From NCBI RefSeq assembly GCF_015832195.1, contig NC_052016.1, positions 33,439,129-33,503,128 of the forward strand: 64,000 nucleotides of DNA, read 5' to 3'. The position numbers were made by a program, and so were the translations under genes. Source of the DNA: Motacilla alba alba. Lineage: Eukaryota; Chordata; Aves; Passeriformes; Motacillidae. The stretch's first letter is position 1; each line of letters opens with the position of its first letter. Below are positions 27,787 to 37,700 of the stretch, piece after piece. The notes beneath the pieces were generated by a model. That model did not search any database. It was not told the origin of the DNA and saw only the letters and a program-made list of their open reading frames with translations.

Positions 27787-27800
27787 GTTACCCCGGCAAC
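27787..27800. promoter_or_regulatory. RFX X-box (GTTACC-CC-GGCAAC)
   Basis: Two RFX half-sites in inverted arrangement with a 2-base spacer; the opposite strand reads GTTGCC-GG-GGTAAC, an excellent match to the X-box bound by RFX2/RFX3. Family knowledge: X-boxes in proximal promoters mark genes of cilia and sperm flagella. Its presence just upstream of a testis/flagellar-type gene supports both the promoter call and the gene identity. Confidence 0.65.
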
Positions 27801-27894
27801 CGCCACGGCTTCCCGCGCCCACCCACCTCTGCCCCGGCTACGGCGAGCGGCGAGCGGCAGAAAGAGCCGGTGCAGGCGGGGGGCGAACCGCCCC

Positions 27895-28084
27895 CTGCCC
27901 TTCCCTACAGAGCCGGGGTCAGGTGAGGAACAGTCCCCGCCGGGAACTGCTCCCCCCGCTTCCCTGGCTGCACCGCCCCGGCTCGCCCTCTGCCCTTCCC
28001 TGCAGAGCCGGGGGCAGGTGAGGAACAGTCCCGGCCACGAACCGCTCCACCGCTTCCCGGGCTGCACCCGGCCCGGCCCGGCCT
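27895..28084 (+). repeat. 95-bp tandem duplication carrying a splice donor
   Basis: A unit beginning CTGCCCTTCCCT at 27895 repeats from 27990 with few changes, giving a period of 95. Each copy contains the consensus donor CAG|GTGAGG, with exon ends at 27922 and 28017. Because 95 is not a multiple of three, use of one or the other donor would shift phase. No ATG opens the frame that runs through these copies, so a 5'UTR exon is the simplest reading. Confidence 0.75.
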
Positions 28085-28200
28085 CCCACCGCCCACCGCC
28101 TCCCTTCTGCACGAAGCGATCCCCGTTGTCAACAACCCGTTGTCCCCAGGAACAGCACCCTCCTTCCCAGTTCCAGGAGGGTGAACGCAGCTCCTGCTCC

Positions 28201-28865
28201 CCCTCGGTGCTCACTCAGCACCCCGCATCAGGCAACATTGGAGCAACCGGGACTCGGTTTGGAAGAAAGAAATAGGGCAAGACTGCCAGCACACAGTCAC
28301 AGGTCTAGGGATGGGAGTATGGGGCATGGACACAGCACAGTCCACGGCCAGCTGCTCAAGGGGTAGATGGGTAAAGCTTGCACAGATTTCAGCTGCTGCT
28401 GTCAGGGAGCAAACCTGGAGCTGGAGCAAGCAGGGAATGAGGCAGGAGCTGAGGGCAGCCACAGTGCAGGCAGCGTGCACATGAGGGGTCACCAACAGTC
28501 ACAGGCAAGAAAAGGTCACGGGTCGGGTCTGGGATTCATCCAAGGGACTTCCATAGACACAAAGCTACCTAGAATATGCACTCAGAGTGACCCTAGGAAA
28601 ACTAATCAGTGAGGATCAGGCACAGATACAGCTGCTGCATAGTTTAGACCAGTTCTGAAGGCTGTGGCCAGAGCTTAAGTCTTAAGTAGAGTTCCTGTGA
28701 TCATACAGAAGGTGCAGGTAGGGCCAGTCACAGAAATAAACCCTATTAGCGCAGGCTTTAAGTGTGGCTGCAACATATTTGCAGAGGATGGAGTAATATG
28801 CTGTGTCTAGTCTGTGGAGGTAGACGTTTAAAATACTCTTGTTCTTTATCTGCTAAATATTGTAG
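28201..28865. other. Likely intron 1 of the TEX55-like gene
   Basis: Lies between the CpG island and the first recognised coding exon and ends in a plausible acceptor (TTCTTTATCTGCTAAATATTG then AG at 28864-28865). No coding-like exon was found inside; the open frames at 28181-28366 and 28367-28612 do not lead into a donor I could justify. Confidence 0.45.
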
Positions 28866-29312
28866 CAAGGGTTCGACGATCATTCAGAATCTGAAGTGGA
28901 GGAATTGGAGGACCACACACCTATAGTTGAATCCCCACCATCTCTGGATGACTTACCTGACGTGGAAGCACCGGCATCTGCAGCCCAGCCATCTGTAGTG
29001 GAATTGCCAGTGTCTGCAGACCAGCTGGCTGTCAAGAAGCCACCACCTTCTAAGCACCACTTCCTGCTCATTGTATAGTCTGCATCCAGGGAAAGCTCAC
29101 CTGAGATCAGATCACCTGTGGGTGAACTTCCAGGCTTCAAAGTCAAGATGCACACCTCTGAATCCACACAGGATGGCAGTAACACCGTTGAGACTGTGTT
29201 GTCAGCAGCAGAGATTACATTTGAATCATTGGAGAATCCAGAGGCTTTTGGAGACCCCTATCAAGTTGCCATGAATTATGTGGAGGAACATAAAATTCTA
29301 CAGATATTTCAG
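28866..29312 (+). CDS. TEX55: TEX55 exon A (acidic region plus start of docking domain)
   Basis: Acceptor TGTAG precedes 28866 and donor CAG|GTGAAA follows 29312. The frame starts QGFDDHSESEVEELEDH, continues through acidic and proline-rich sequence, meets TAG at 29076 and reopens to SASRESSPEIRSPVGELPG. It ends with the docking-domain helix HKILQIFQ. The reading on both sides of the stop is compositionally alike, so a single nonsense change within one exon is the simplest explanation. The alternative is that translation begins at ATG 29148. Confidence 0.7.
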
Positions 29313-30366
29313 GTGAAATACATATTTCTCATCTCCTTCCAGAGGCTTATGTGAGGAGCTTGGCCTAAAGTTAGCTTGAACCAAATTATCCCTTCCCCAG
29401 ACCCCTCCTTGTCCTGTGTTTCTTAAGTATAGACTTAAGAAAAAGCAGTAGAAAAGGACCCTAGATCATCTTTGGTGTCTGAAGAGATTCTTGCTTCTTA
29501 AAATGCAGATGGCATTGGAACAGGAAGTGCAGGCACCCATCTTTCCAAAGATCAATAATTCTTTCCTCCTGTTTGTCTCTGTCTCAGGATATCACAGAAA
29601 AACTGCTGATCCATAAGCCTGATGACCCCTTGCAGTTCATATTGCTGGAGGTAGGGTGCACTGCTGGGGCTCTGTTGGGGACAGGGTCAGCATTGCTGAG
29701 CACACCAGAATCATGGTCAGCCCAGGACTGTTTCCCTGCCTGTGTGTCTGCTGTCTTGGGAGGAAGAAAAGTACAGGCAGCAGCAGAGTGCCTGGGGTGC
29801 AAGGGACCATGTGTGCCCTGAGAGAAAGGAAATGTATGGGAGGGTGGGGGAAGAATGGGATGAATGTGCCCTGGAATTACCTGAGAGGTGAGGGAAGCTT
29901 AATGACAGAGATCTCTGTGACCCTTCTCTAGCTGCCTCTATCCCAAACTGGGAGGGAGCACTTTTTCTGCCCACACCCCCCTATTCAAGAGAGCTGTCTC
30001 TGCTGATCCTGAAGGGTATTAAAACACAGGTAATTCAAAGTCAGTGAGGTGAGACAATAGTTTGGGAGCGAGTTAGAACTGTGGATTGTTTCTTGGGAGA
30101 AGGAGGAGGTTAGAAGAAAGAAAGCAGACAGAGGAAAAGAATGCCTTCATTGCCCTCCAGTCAGTCAGGAGAGGCACCATCCTTGAGGTTTGCTGCTGGG
30201 TTCATGGTGCACTAAGCACAAAACCTCCAGAGCAATGGCAGAGTCAGTTCTGGGCATCAGTGTGAAAGCAAATAAGCTCCCAAATTACTCTCTTCCTTTT
30301 CCTTTTGCCCAGGTGCAGTCTATGATAAATGCCAAGCAAGCAGAACCGGAGAAACTATCGGAATAG
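28866..30366 (+). CDS. TEX55: TEX55-like RIIalpha docking-domain gene, three exons, with internal stop
   Basis: Spliced reading: exon A 28866-29312 (447 bp), exon B 29588-29650 (63 bp), exon C 30313-30366 (54 bp, TAG at 30364), all phase 0 with GT donors and AG acceptors. The C-terminal part encodes DPYQVAMNYVEEHKILQIFQ, then DITEKLLIHKPDDPLQFILL, then a VQSMI segment. This is the conserved end of mammalian TEX55 (testis-expressed 55, C3orf30) and fits the RIIalpha dimerisation/docking fold used to bind A-kinase anchoring proteins in sperm. Upstream, exon A encodes an acidic, Pro/Ser-rich segment resembling the disordered N-terminus of TEX55 but much shorter. An in-frame TAG at 29076-29078 splits exon A, and the first in-frame ATG after it is at 29148, which would give a 93-residue protein. 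No upstream ATG exon could be identified. Human TEX55 is over 500 residues, so this copy is either reduced or decaying. Upstream of UPK1B on the same strand, as in mammals. Confidence 0.75.
29588..29650 (+). CDS. TEX55: TEX55 exon B (docking domain core)
   Basis: Flanked by acceptor TCTCAG and donor GAG|GTAGGG. Twenty-one codons reading DITEKLLIHKPDDPLQFILL plus E. The pattern of an amphipathic helix, then a 'KPDDPLQF' turn, then a second helix is the hallmark of the RIIalpha/DPY30-type dimerisation motif. Phase 0 at both ends, joining cleanly to the exons either side. Confidence 0.82.
30313..30366 (+). CDS. TEX55: TEX55 exon C (C-terminus)
   Basis: Preceded by a pyrimidine-rich acceptor (TTTTGCCCAG). 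It encodes VQSMINAKQAEPEKLSE followed by TAG at 30364-30366. It completes the last helix of the docking segment. A possible polyadenylation signal AATAAA lies at 31132-31137, which would give a 3'UTR of about 0.8 kb; other signals cannot be ruled out. Confidence 0.75.
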   Translation: MQSMINAKQAEPEKLSE

Positions 30367-33300
30367 AACCAAAGATGTGCAGGTGTTTCCAGAAGACGGC
30401 TTGTGCACTCCTTTTCGCCCCCATTGACCTTGCTGTTGTGGTATTGCCACACCATGCCTTCAAAGCACCATGTAGTCATTAGCAATAACTTGGAAAAGAT
30501 GTACTTGTCTGTCTCTTGCCTGGTTTCTCTGTTTTGTGTGCTTGTGCTTCCCCTTGGGTTTAAATCCTGCAACCAGGTTTTGGTTTGGAATCACAGACTG
30601 AGATCTAAGTATGCACGGATCTGCGTGCACATGTGGCACATCTTGAAGAGGCAGGTCTGCTGAACTTCTAGGCATATAAATATATAAATCTCATATTTAG
30701 GCCAATCCACACTCTGCCTTTCTGTGCAGAGAAACCTCACAGCTCAGACAGTGCAAAGACAAAAGCAAGTAGAGTTAAAAAGCAGCCCTGGACAACCCAC
30801 AGCCTTTATTTTTCATGCTGCATTGCTGGTTTGCTGTTTCCAGTTATGCAGCAGCACCAATGCCTATCTCGTACTTTGATAGTTTGTGTCTGGGCTTTGC
30901 CACTGCCTCCAGAGCTCCTCTAATGCAAGAAGCTGTCTCTCTGCCTCTTCCACACACTGGATACAGCTGTCTCAGCCTTAATCATGCCTGCTGAACACTG
31001 ATCACTATGCTTTTTGGGGTGGCCCTGCCTGTATTATTGTAAGTACAGTGTATAACCAGAACAGTAAAGCAACAGTTGCACACACCCTTTATGCTTTCAG
31101 GAGACATTGTCACTCAGGAATGTGGGAGGTGAATAAAAGCAAACAAACCAAAACCAAGGACTGGTAGCTCAGAGAATTAAGAGTCAAGGTACATTTCGCA
31201 AGCACATCATTTGAGCTGTGTTTGATTTTTGAAACACTTACAATCCAAGTTTTCATATTATCCAAGTGTCTGCTTCTATCCTGTAAAAAAAAACCTTTTT
31301 CTCTTTTTTGTCTCTTGCCTGACAATTATTGAAATTGTGCAACAGAGCATACTGTTATTTTGGCTTAATAGCTTGTCTTATGTGCAATAGATGCCAGAAA
31401 GAGTTTTCATGTCACTACAGGCTTTTCTCTTTTTTAGGCAAGTGCTCTAATTTCCTGATGAATGGTGGTGTATTCCCAAATGGCTGTTTCTATGGCTATG
31501 AAGAGAGCACCATAAAAACTTCCATCTGTCTATTTTTTAAAAAATAGTGTATGATGTTTGGGTTGTGTGATTCTACACAGCACAGCTTGGGCACCAAAAG
31601 TCTGGGAATAACAGAGGGGAAGTATTTGGCGTACAAATTCCATGTGTGAGATGAGTTTTCTTTCTATCTGAGTTTCTCAAAAAGCATCAGTTAACTCATG
31701 TGTTTCAAGATTGAAAACAGGTAAGCACCCAGTCATTCATAGGGAAGGGAGTTTTTCAAGGTTATAGTGAGCCTAAAGATGGCTCAAGATTCAGATTAAA
31801 TCTTCATTGGTTTTATAAGAGTTTTAATGTAGACTTAGGCATCTAGGTCCCACTGCCAGCAGTGAGATGCTTTTGAAATCCCTACTTATCTCCAGCAACT
31901 GGAAAAATCTGACACTGAGAATCTGAGATTGATCTGCTTGCAAATTCTTGACCAAAAATGTATCAGGCTGAAAAACATTACATACATGCCCTGTCCTAAT
32001 GTATCTCTGTGGAACAGGAAATGTATGGAAGATGGTGTTTGAAGCCTTCTCATCTCTATGGTCATTTGTCAGCACATTGTCCCAGGAGACGGAGAAGCTG
32101 ACATGTTTTTGAATTTTGTTGTAGAGCAGGATTAGGGTGCCTTGGGGTACAGCCTTCACTGTGTATTTCCTGTCATTTGGGTATTGCAGTTTGTTTTTGT
32201 CTTTTGCTTATGAAAAGCTTTTCACCTGTAATATGTTCTCAGACTATAAGTATATGCCTTCAACTTCATGTCAGCATTAAGAGAGTTATGCAAGGGAAGA
32301 TCCTTAATTCCTCTCTCAGGTAGGTTGAAATGAGCTGAAAAGGAGTCTTCTTACAGGTGACAGAAGTTTTGCAAGAGAGGCCGTACCCTGTGTTCCTCAG
32401 TAATCTCAGGGCTACCATTTTTCCTTTGTAGCCTGGCCACCTCATCTCATGCTAACAAAGTTGCTGTGTGGCAGCAAGAATTCCTCCCCAGTACACTTAA
32501 GAGAGAACATCTGTGTTGTCTGTTTCTCAGAAAAGAGAAACAGTGTTTTCTGTTCTTTTCTTTCTATTAAGGAGAGGTCTTTCTCCTTTGAGGAGCAGTT
32601 TTCTAGAGATGAATGAGGCTGTACCCAGGACAAGCTCTGTGGGCCTGGAGTTGCATTTGTAGATGGCATGAGACTGGGGAAGGCAGTGGGCTGAGGAAAA
32701 TCCTTCAGCATTCAGAGTTGGGGGGATGGGGGAGTAGATATATAATCTCTGAGCAAGGACTTAGATCAGAAATCTCAGGGTCCTTACCATGAGCTAAGGA
32801 GAAATGTCACTTCCTTCACCTCAAGCTTCTCAGATGATCAAACTTAATTTTATGAAAACAAAAAAGCATCTTCCAGAATGTTTGCAGGTTACAGTGTTTA
32901 AGGTGGTGTCACATAGCTGTATTTTTGGATCCGCTTCAGAATTATTCTGAGAAATACACTCTAATTCTAGAAAAAATCTACTTCACATTAAGGCACTGGT
33001 TTTTGTGTATAGGAAGGCTTTTCTGTGCTGAAGAAGAAAAGTTAGATTTAAAATGGAAACTTTTACTGTAGCCTTAATTCCAGAGTGACTGTCCCTTTTC
33101 CACAATTTCTTTCCAAAACCATTGGATCCTTATTTCTTCTTTGTAAGTGGACATTTATCAACATGACATTAAACTGTCATTAAATTTCTTGCCTTGAGTG
33201 CTCAGAAGGAATTAGCAGTTCCTCGTGTGTAACCGAAACTCTTCCATATAAGTCCTTACAGCACACTAGTCACAGCACATTTGAATGCCCTCCAGAGTGC

Positions 33301-36300
33301 TAAGCAACGTGACTAACATCTGCTGTTTGCTCTTTCTCCTCTCCACAAAGGACATGGCTGTGCACTGAAGCGCATTCTTTTAGAAAGGGTGATTTGGGGT
33401 TTTTTACCACACCTGTGTATCTCTGTGTACTTCCAATGGATAAGTCATGAAGTGGAAGGTGTGGAAGTTGGAGGTAGTTTGTAGTTCCCAAGGATGATTC
33501 CTCTGCAGTATGAGCTGGGTACTGAGAAAATGCATTATTTTCAAGGAAAAGATTTTTTTGTTCATCCGTGGACAGGCACAGAGGTGCAACACCCAGTTAA
33601 TCTGCCAAATGGCATGGTCTTATGGGGCCCAGACTGTTTCTGTTGTGAACCTTGCGCTCTGCCAGAGCAGGATGCAGAGGAGCCAATCAAGAGGAAAGTG
33701 CAGTCCCTTTAAAATTGGTCTCTGGGACCAAAACATCCATTTCTTCTTTCTGCCATCTCTGTGCGGAACTTGAAAAGAATCAGCTGCCCCAAGCAATACT
33801 GAAGTTGCCTGTGTACTGCTTACATCTGATTAAAAATCCTTTGAAAAGTTCACACAGCCTCTGCTCTGGTTCTTAGGTGGAGGGCACAGGCAAGATCTCC
33901 CTTCAATGGGCAGCTGCTTACAGCATGAGACATCTCATTGTGACTCACTGGATATGAATCACTGCTATATAACACCAACTTTAAGCTAGTTAAATGCCAT
34001 TGATTTCAAAGTTTCACAATCGTGTGGAACTCATAGTAGGCAGCAGCGACTGCTTTCATGTCTGAAATGGAAGAAAATAGCCTCTGGGTAAAGTCCAACA
34101 AAGAGCTTAGCTAAAGAGAGCTCCAGCTGAAGACTGGAGAATGTGGAAGTGCTTGGAAAGGGAATATACTGAGGCAAATTGATCAAACCCTGTCTGATGT
34201 GCCTCCAGGTTGTATTCCAGAGAAAGCTTCTCTTGACCATTCTTTCATCCTGATAAAATGCAGGAGAAAATGAAGAAACATTTCCTTAAGGTCAGGAATT
34301 ATTATCCATGGCAGTATTCCTTTTTTGGGGACTGTCCTTATGGACAACACTGATGTAGCAGCATCACCAAAAGCTCATGGCCACAGTTTGACATACAATA
34401 ATGAAAAGAAGAACTTCGAGTTGTTGAAGAGACATGGGTTGGATGAATAGCCATTCATCATCTCCTGGAGAAAGGCGGTGGGCTGGAATGTCACTGCAAA
34501 ACAGATGAATTTAGGCAAAGCAGATGCAAGAGATTTCTGTATATATAATTCAACACTGGAAACTGACTGTGGACACCCCAGTCAGTGTGGTTGGTCTGTT
34601 TTAGAAATTCCTGGTATGAATGAATGGACTGGCTCTTCTCCCTCAAGGCTATCATCTCAATTCCCCATGCAACCTCTCTCACAGATGGGAATAGCTCACC
34701 CTGCTTTGTCACAGACCCTATTGTTCTCAAGCACTATGAAGGACATCTCCATGGCTTATTTATCCAGGAGTCTGGGGTAAACTATCTTCCAGGGCAGAAA
34801 AGAGGAGAAACTGCTGGTGCCATGTCATAAACTTCAATGAAATAATACCAGGAAAGAAACAAACAATGAGATGGACTCATTTTCTTTATGACATTGTTAC
34901 TTTGAGACCAAAATGAGCACCTTTTCATTGTCATTAAAGAGGCAAGAGGTGGAGGAACATAGGGCTGCACAGAGCCAGACTTATGAAGGTGCACAGCTGT
35001 CTAGTTCAATTCTCAAAATAAAAAGTAAGCATTGGGAGTGCAACTCTCAGTTCACTCTTGCCATGGAAACTTCGTGGTAAGCTTACAAGTCTTTAAGGCA
35101 AATACCTTATTTAGAAACATGTGGTCCAGCCTTAAAAAATATTATTAACTGGGAGGCAGGATCCATGTTAGGGTTAGGGAGTTGGTAAGGAAAAGAGGTG
35201 ACCTCTGTCCTTCCTCCTTCCTGTTCCTCAGTTTAACTTCTAGCATAAAACAGGAAATGGGTGAATAAAGGATGTGTAATACTGCAGTTGTTTGTTAATG
35301 CAAAAAGCACATGTCATACCACCCTTTGAATAAAAACAGTTCCCACCTTGAGGAGTTTTTGGAGTTTAAACAAGTGAGAAGACATTAGGGGGAAGGCTGT
35401 ATTGTATGCAAGCAAATGGTCAGAGACTCAAAGGTTTTTAACAGTGTCTCAAATTTACATAAACATCATGAACACCACAGTCCCTCTGAAGAGCCAGATC
35501 AATCCCACTATTGTTTATACAATGTATATATAAGTATACCCTTGGGTCTAGCATAGTATCCTGCCTCCTTGCAAGGAGATTTAGTGAAGGACAGCAGTGC
35601 CAGTTCGCTGAAACCCCACAGTATTGAAAACAAGCACTGCCCATTGGAGAACCCAGCTTTTGGCCGTGTTGTCTGAATCCTTGGTAGCGTAAGAGAGCTA
35701 TCTTGAGAGACTCCTTGACCATGGTGTGAAGCCATGATGACAATATATGTTTGCCTTGGCAGATAGGAGCACATATGGGAAAAGTTTAGTGACAGCTCCC
35801 TACGTTTTGCCCCATTAGATGATTAAATCTTTGTCAATGAAGAGCAAAGCCCTTTAGAAAGGTAGAAGCTGAGCAGGGTCCAGCACAGCTTTTCCTAGTT
35901 AGCTTCCATAGACCTCTTAGTATTTGTTCTAAGCCTTCCTGGCTTTTCAGAAATCACGTGTGGGAAAACGGCGTTGGAATAGCAGGTTAAAAAGCATCTT
36001 GAACGAAAAAAAAAATTTAAAAAAATTTTTAAAAAACCATAATAAAACGTAACCTTTCCTATGTGTGCCCATGAGAGGGCAGCACAGACTAGCTGTAAGC
36101 AGAGGCGAAAAGATCTGTATAGAAGGGTTAGATGGCTTAAAGCACAAGCTCATCCGTCGTCCTCCTGAAACTGAAACCCAGGTGGAGCTCGGTACAGACT
36201 TAACTGGGTCAGACCCCAGGTGCACGGCAGGGTCTGCATCTCACAGATTTCTCAGGGAAGTTTCCCGTTAGGTACTGGAACCTTGAAAGAGTTTCAGTGG

Positions 36301-37264
36301 AAGAATTTTGGACAGTGCCTAAAGTTCTGTTAAAGCAATGAGTCGGTGTGAGACATCAACCACACCCTTGCCGAGGCAGAGGCTGTCATCCCGGAAGGTC
36401 TATAAACTCGCCCGAGGCGGGTGCTACTTATTTCCATCACGGTGTTGCACCAGCCAACACCCCTCTGCTGCTCCCGTTCCTCCCACTGCCAAGACTGTTG
36501 TGATGCAGCTTTAATTGACTGTCGTCCTTCTTTCTGCTGGGTGCTCCAGCCCTCTGGCAAGGTGGAAATGCTGAGATAAATGAGACATATGCTTGCAGCA
36601 AGTGTGTTGGAAACTGGGTACTGACAGGCAACCATATGTAGATGGCAGTGCTCCACTGCCAGCCCTTTGTGGTCTCCTGCATCAGATGCAGCTAATGCAG
36701 AGGAGGCAAGCAGTGGGTTTGGGAGGAATGAGGTATCCCCAAACACTCTTCAATAATAAGCTGGAATCAATATGAACAAGTTTCTTTGGCCCCTTGCAAA
36801 CAAGCAGTAAACATTCCCAAACAAGACCGCTTCTTTGAAGCATGTTGTGGCTTATGACTGACAGAGGGGGTTTTGGAGGAGGATTTTTAACCATCAGCAA
36901 GAACAATGCAGTCACTAGATCCAGACAGAACAGCTTGTTCCCAGTCTGTTAGGGGAAACTCAACTGAACCAAAAGTAGTAAAGGACCATCATAGTGCCAA
37001 GGCCATTTGAGAGTGGGATCACATCCTAATGGCTGTATTGACGCTGACATATGCAGCCTTTCAGAGGCCAGGTTTCATAACCAAGAGCAATACAGAGACA
37101 CTGTATAGCAGATCTTCCCTGGACAGCCTTTTAAAGAAGATATCTAAAAGGCAAGCAGAAAAATTCTGCCTTCTGAAAAGTCTTTTCTCCTGCCAAAGAT
37201 CTCTGCAAATCCCAGGCAATTGTTTGCCAAGGCACAATGAGATTTTCTGTCCTCCTGTGAGCCT
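30367..37264. other. Intergenic DNA, nothing recognised beyond a TEX55 3'UTR
   Basis: About 6.9 kb without an exon-like block. The first part up to about 31150 may be 3'UTR of the TEX55-like gene. A short A/T-rich run is present at 36006-36036. At about 36360-36440 a CpG-bearing patch includes CTATAAACTCGCC, promoter-like in look, but no exon follows that I can defend. Confidence 0.45.
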
Positions 37265-37700
37265 TCCCTGTGAGCTCCTCCCCTATGAAGACAGGCTGCC
37301 AGAGGTGAGGTCGTTCAGCTTGGAGAAGAGAGGTCTCAGGGGAAACCTCATTGTAGCCTTCCAGTACAAGGGACTTATAAAAAGGAGGGAGAAGAACTTT
37401 TTATATGAGCAGGTAGTGATAGGACAAGAGGCAATAGCTTGAAACTGAAAGAGGGCAGGTTCAGATTACATGTTAGGAAAAAATTCTTTACTCAGAGGGT
37501 GGTGAGGCCCTGGAACAAGTTGTCCAGAGAAATTGTGGATACCTCGTCCCTGGAAGTTTTCAAGACCAGGCTGGATGGGGCTCCGAGCAACTTAATCTAG
37601 TGAGTGGCATCCCTGCCCAGGGCAGGAGGGTCAGAACTAGATGATCTTTAAGGTCCCTTCCAACCCAAACAATTCTGTGATTCTGTGGTTCTGTGGTTGC
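37265..37700 (+). mobile_element. CR1 LINE tail with intact 3' octamer repeats
   Basis: The clearest CR1 copy in the window. Blocks in order: 'ctatgaagacaggctg', 'cagcttggagaag', 'tagtgataggacaagaggca', 'actgaaagagggcag', 'aaattctttactcagaggg', 'ggatggggctccgagcaac', 'gatctttaaggtcccttcca'. The end has three ATTCTGTG/GTTCTGTG units at about 37670-37696. This octamer tail is diagnostic of sauropsid CR1 and the best single taxonomic clue here. It is less diverged than the copy at 731-1508, so probably younger. Confidence 0.93.

Larger units (their letters stand above)
27640..28200. promoter_or_regulatory. CpG-island promoter of the TEX55-like gene
   Basis: A sharply GC- and CpG-rich island in an otherwise AT-leaning region. 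It contains GC boxes (CCGCCCCCGCCC near 27675-27686), a YY1-like CAAGATGGCCGC at 27718-27729, a CRE, an E-box and an RFX X-box. It lies 0.7-1.2 kb upstream of the first recognised TEX55 exon on the same strand. In mammals the TEX55 and IGSF11 5' ends face each other, so the island could also drive a minus-strand transcript; that is inference. Long frames on both strands here (for example 27312-28214 minus) reflect base composition and a lack of AT-rich stop codons, not genes. Confidence 0.65.

Noticed and set aside
27312..28214. 300-codon minus-strand open frame
   Set aside because: It spans the CR1 tail and the CpG island; GC-rich DNA lacks stop codons by chance, the peptide is low-complexity Gly/Arg-rich, and it has no domain.
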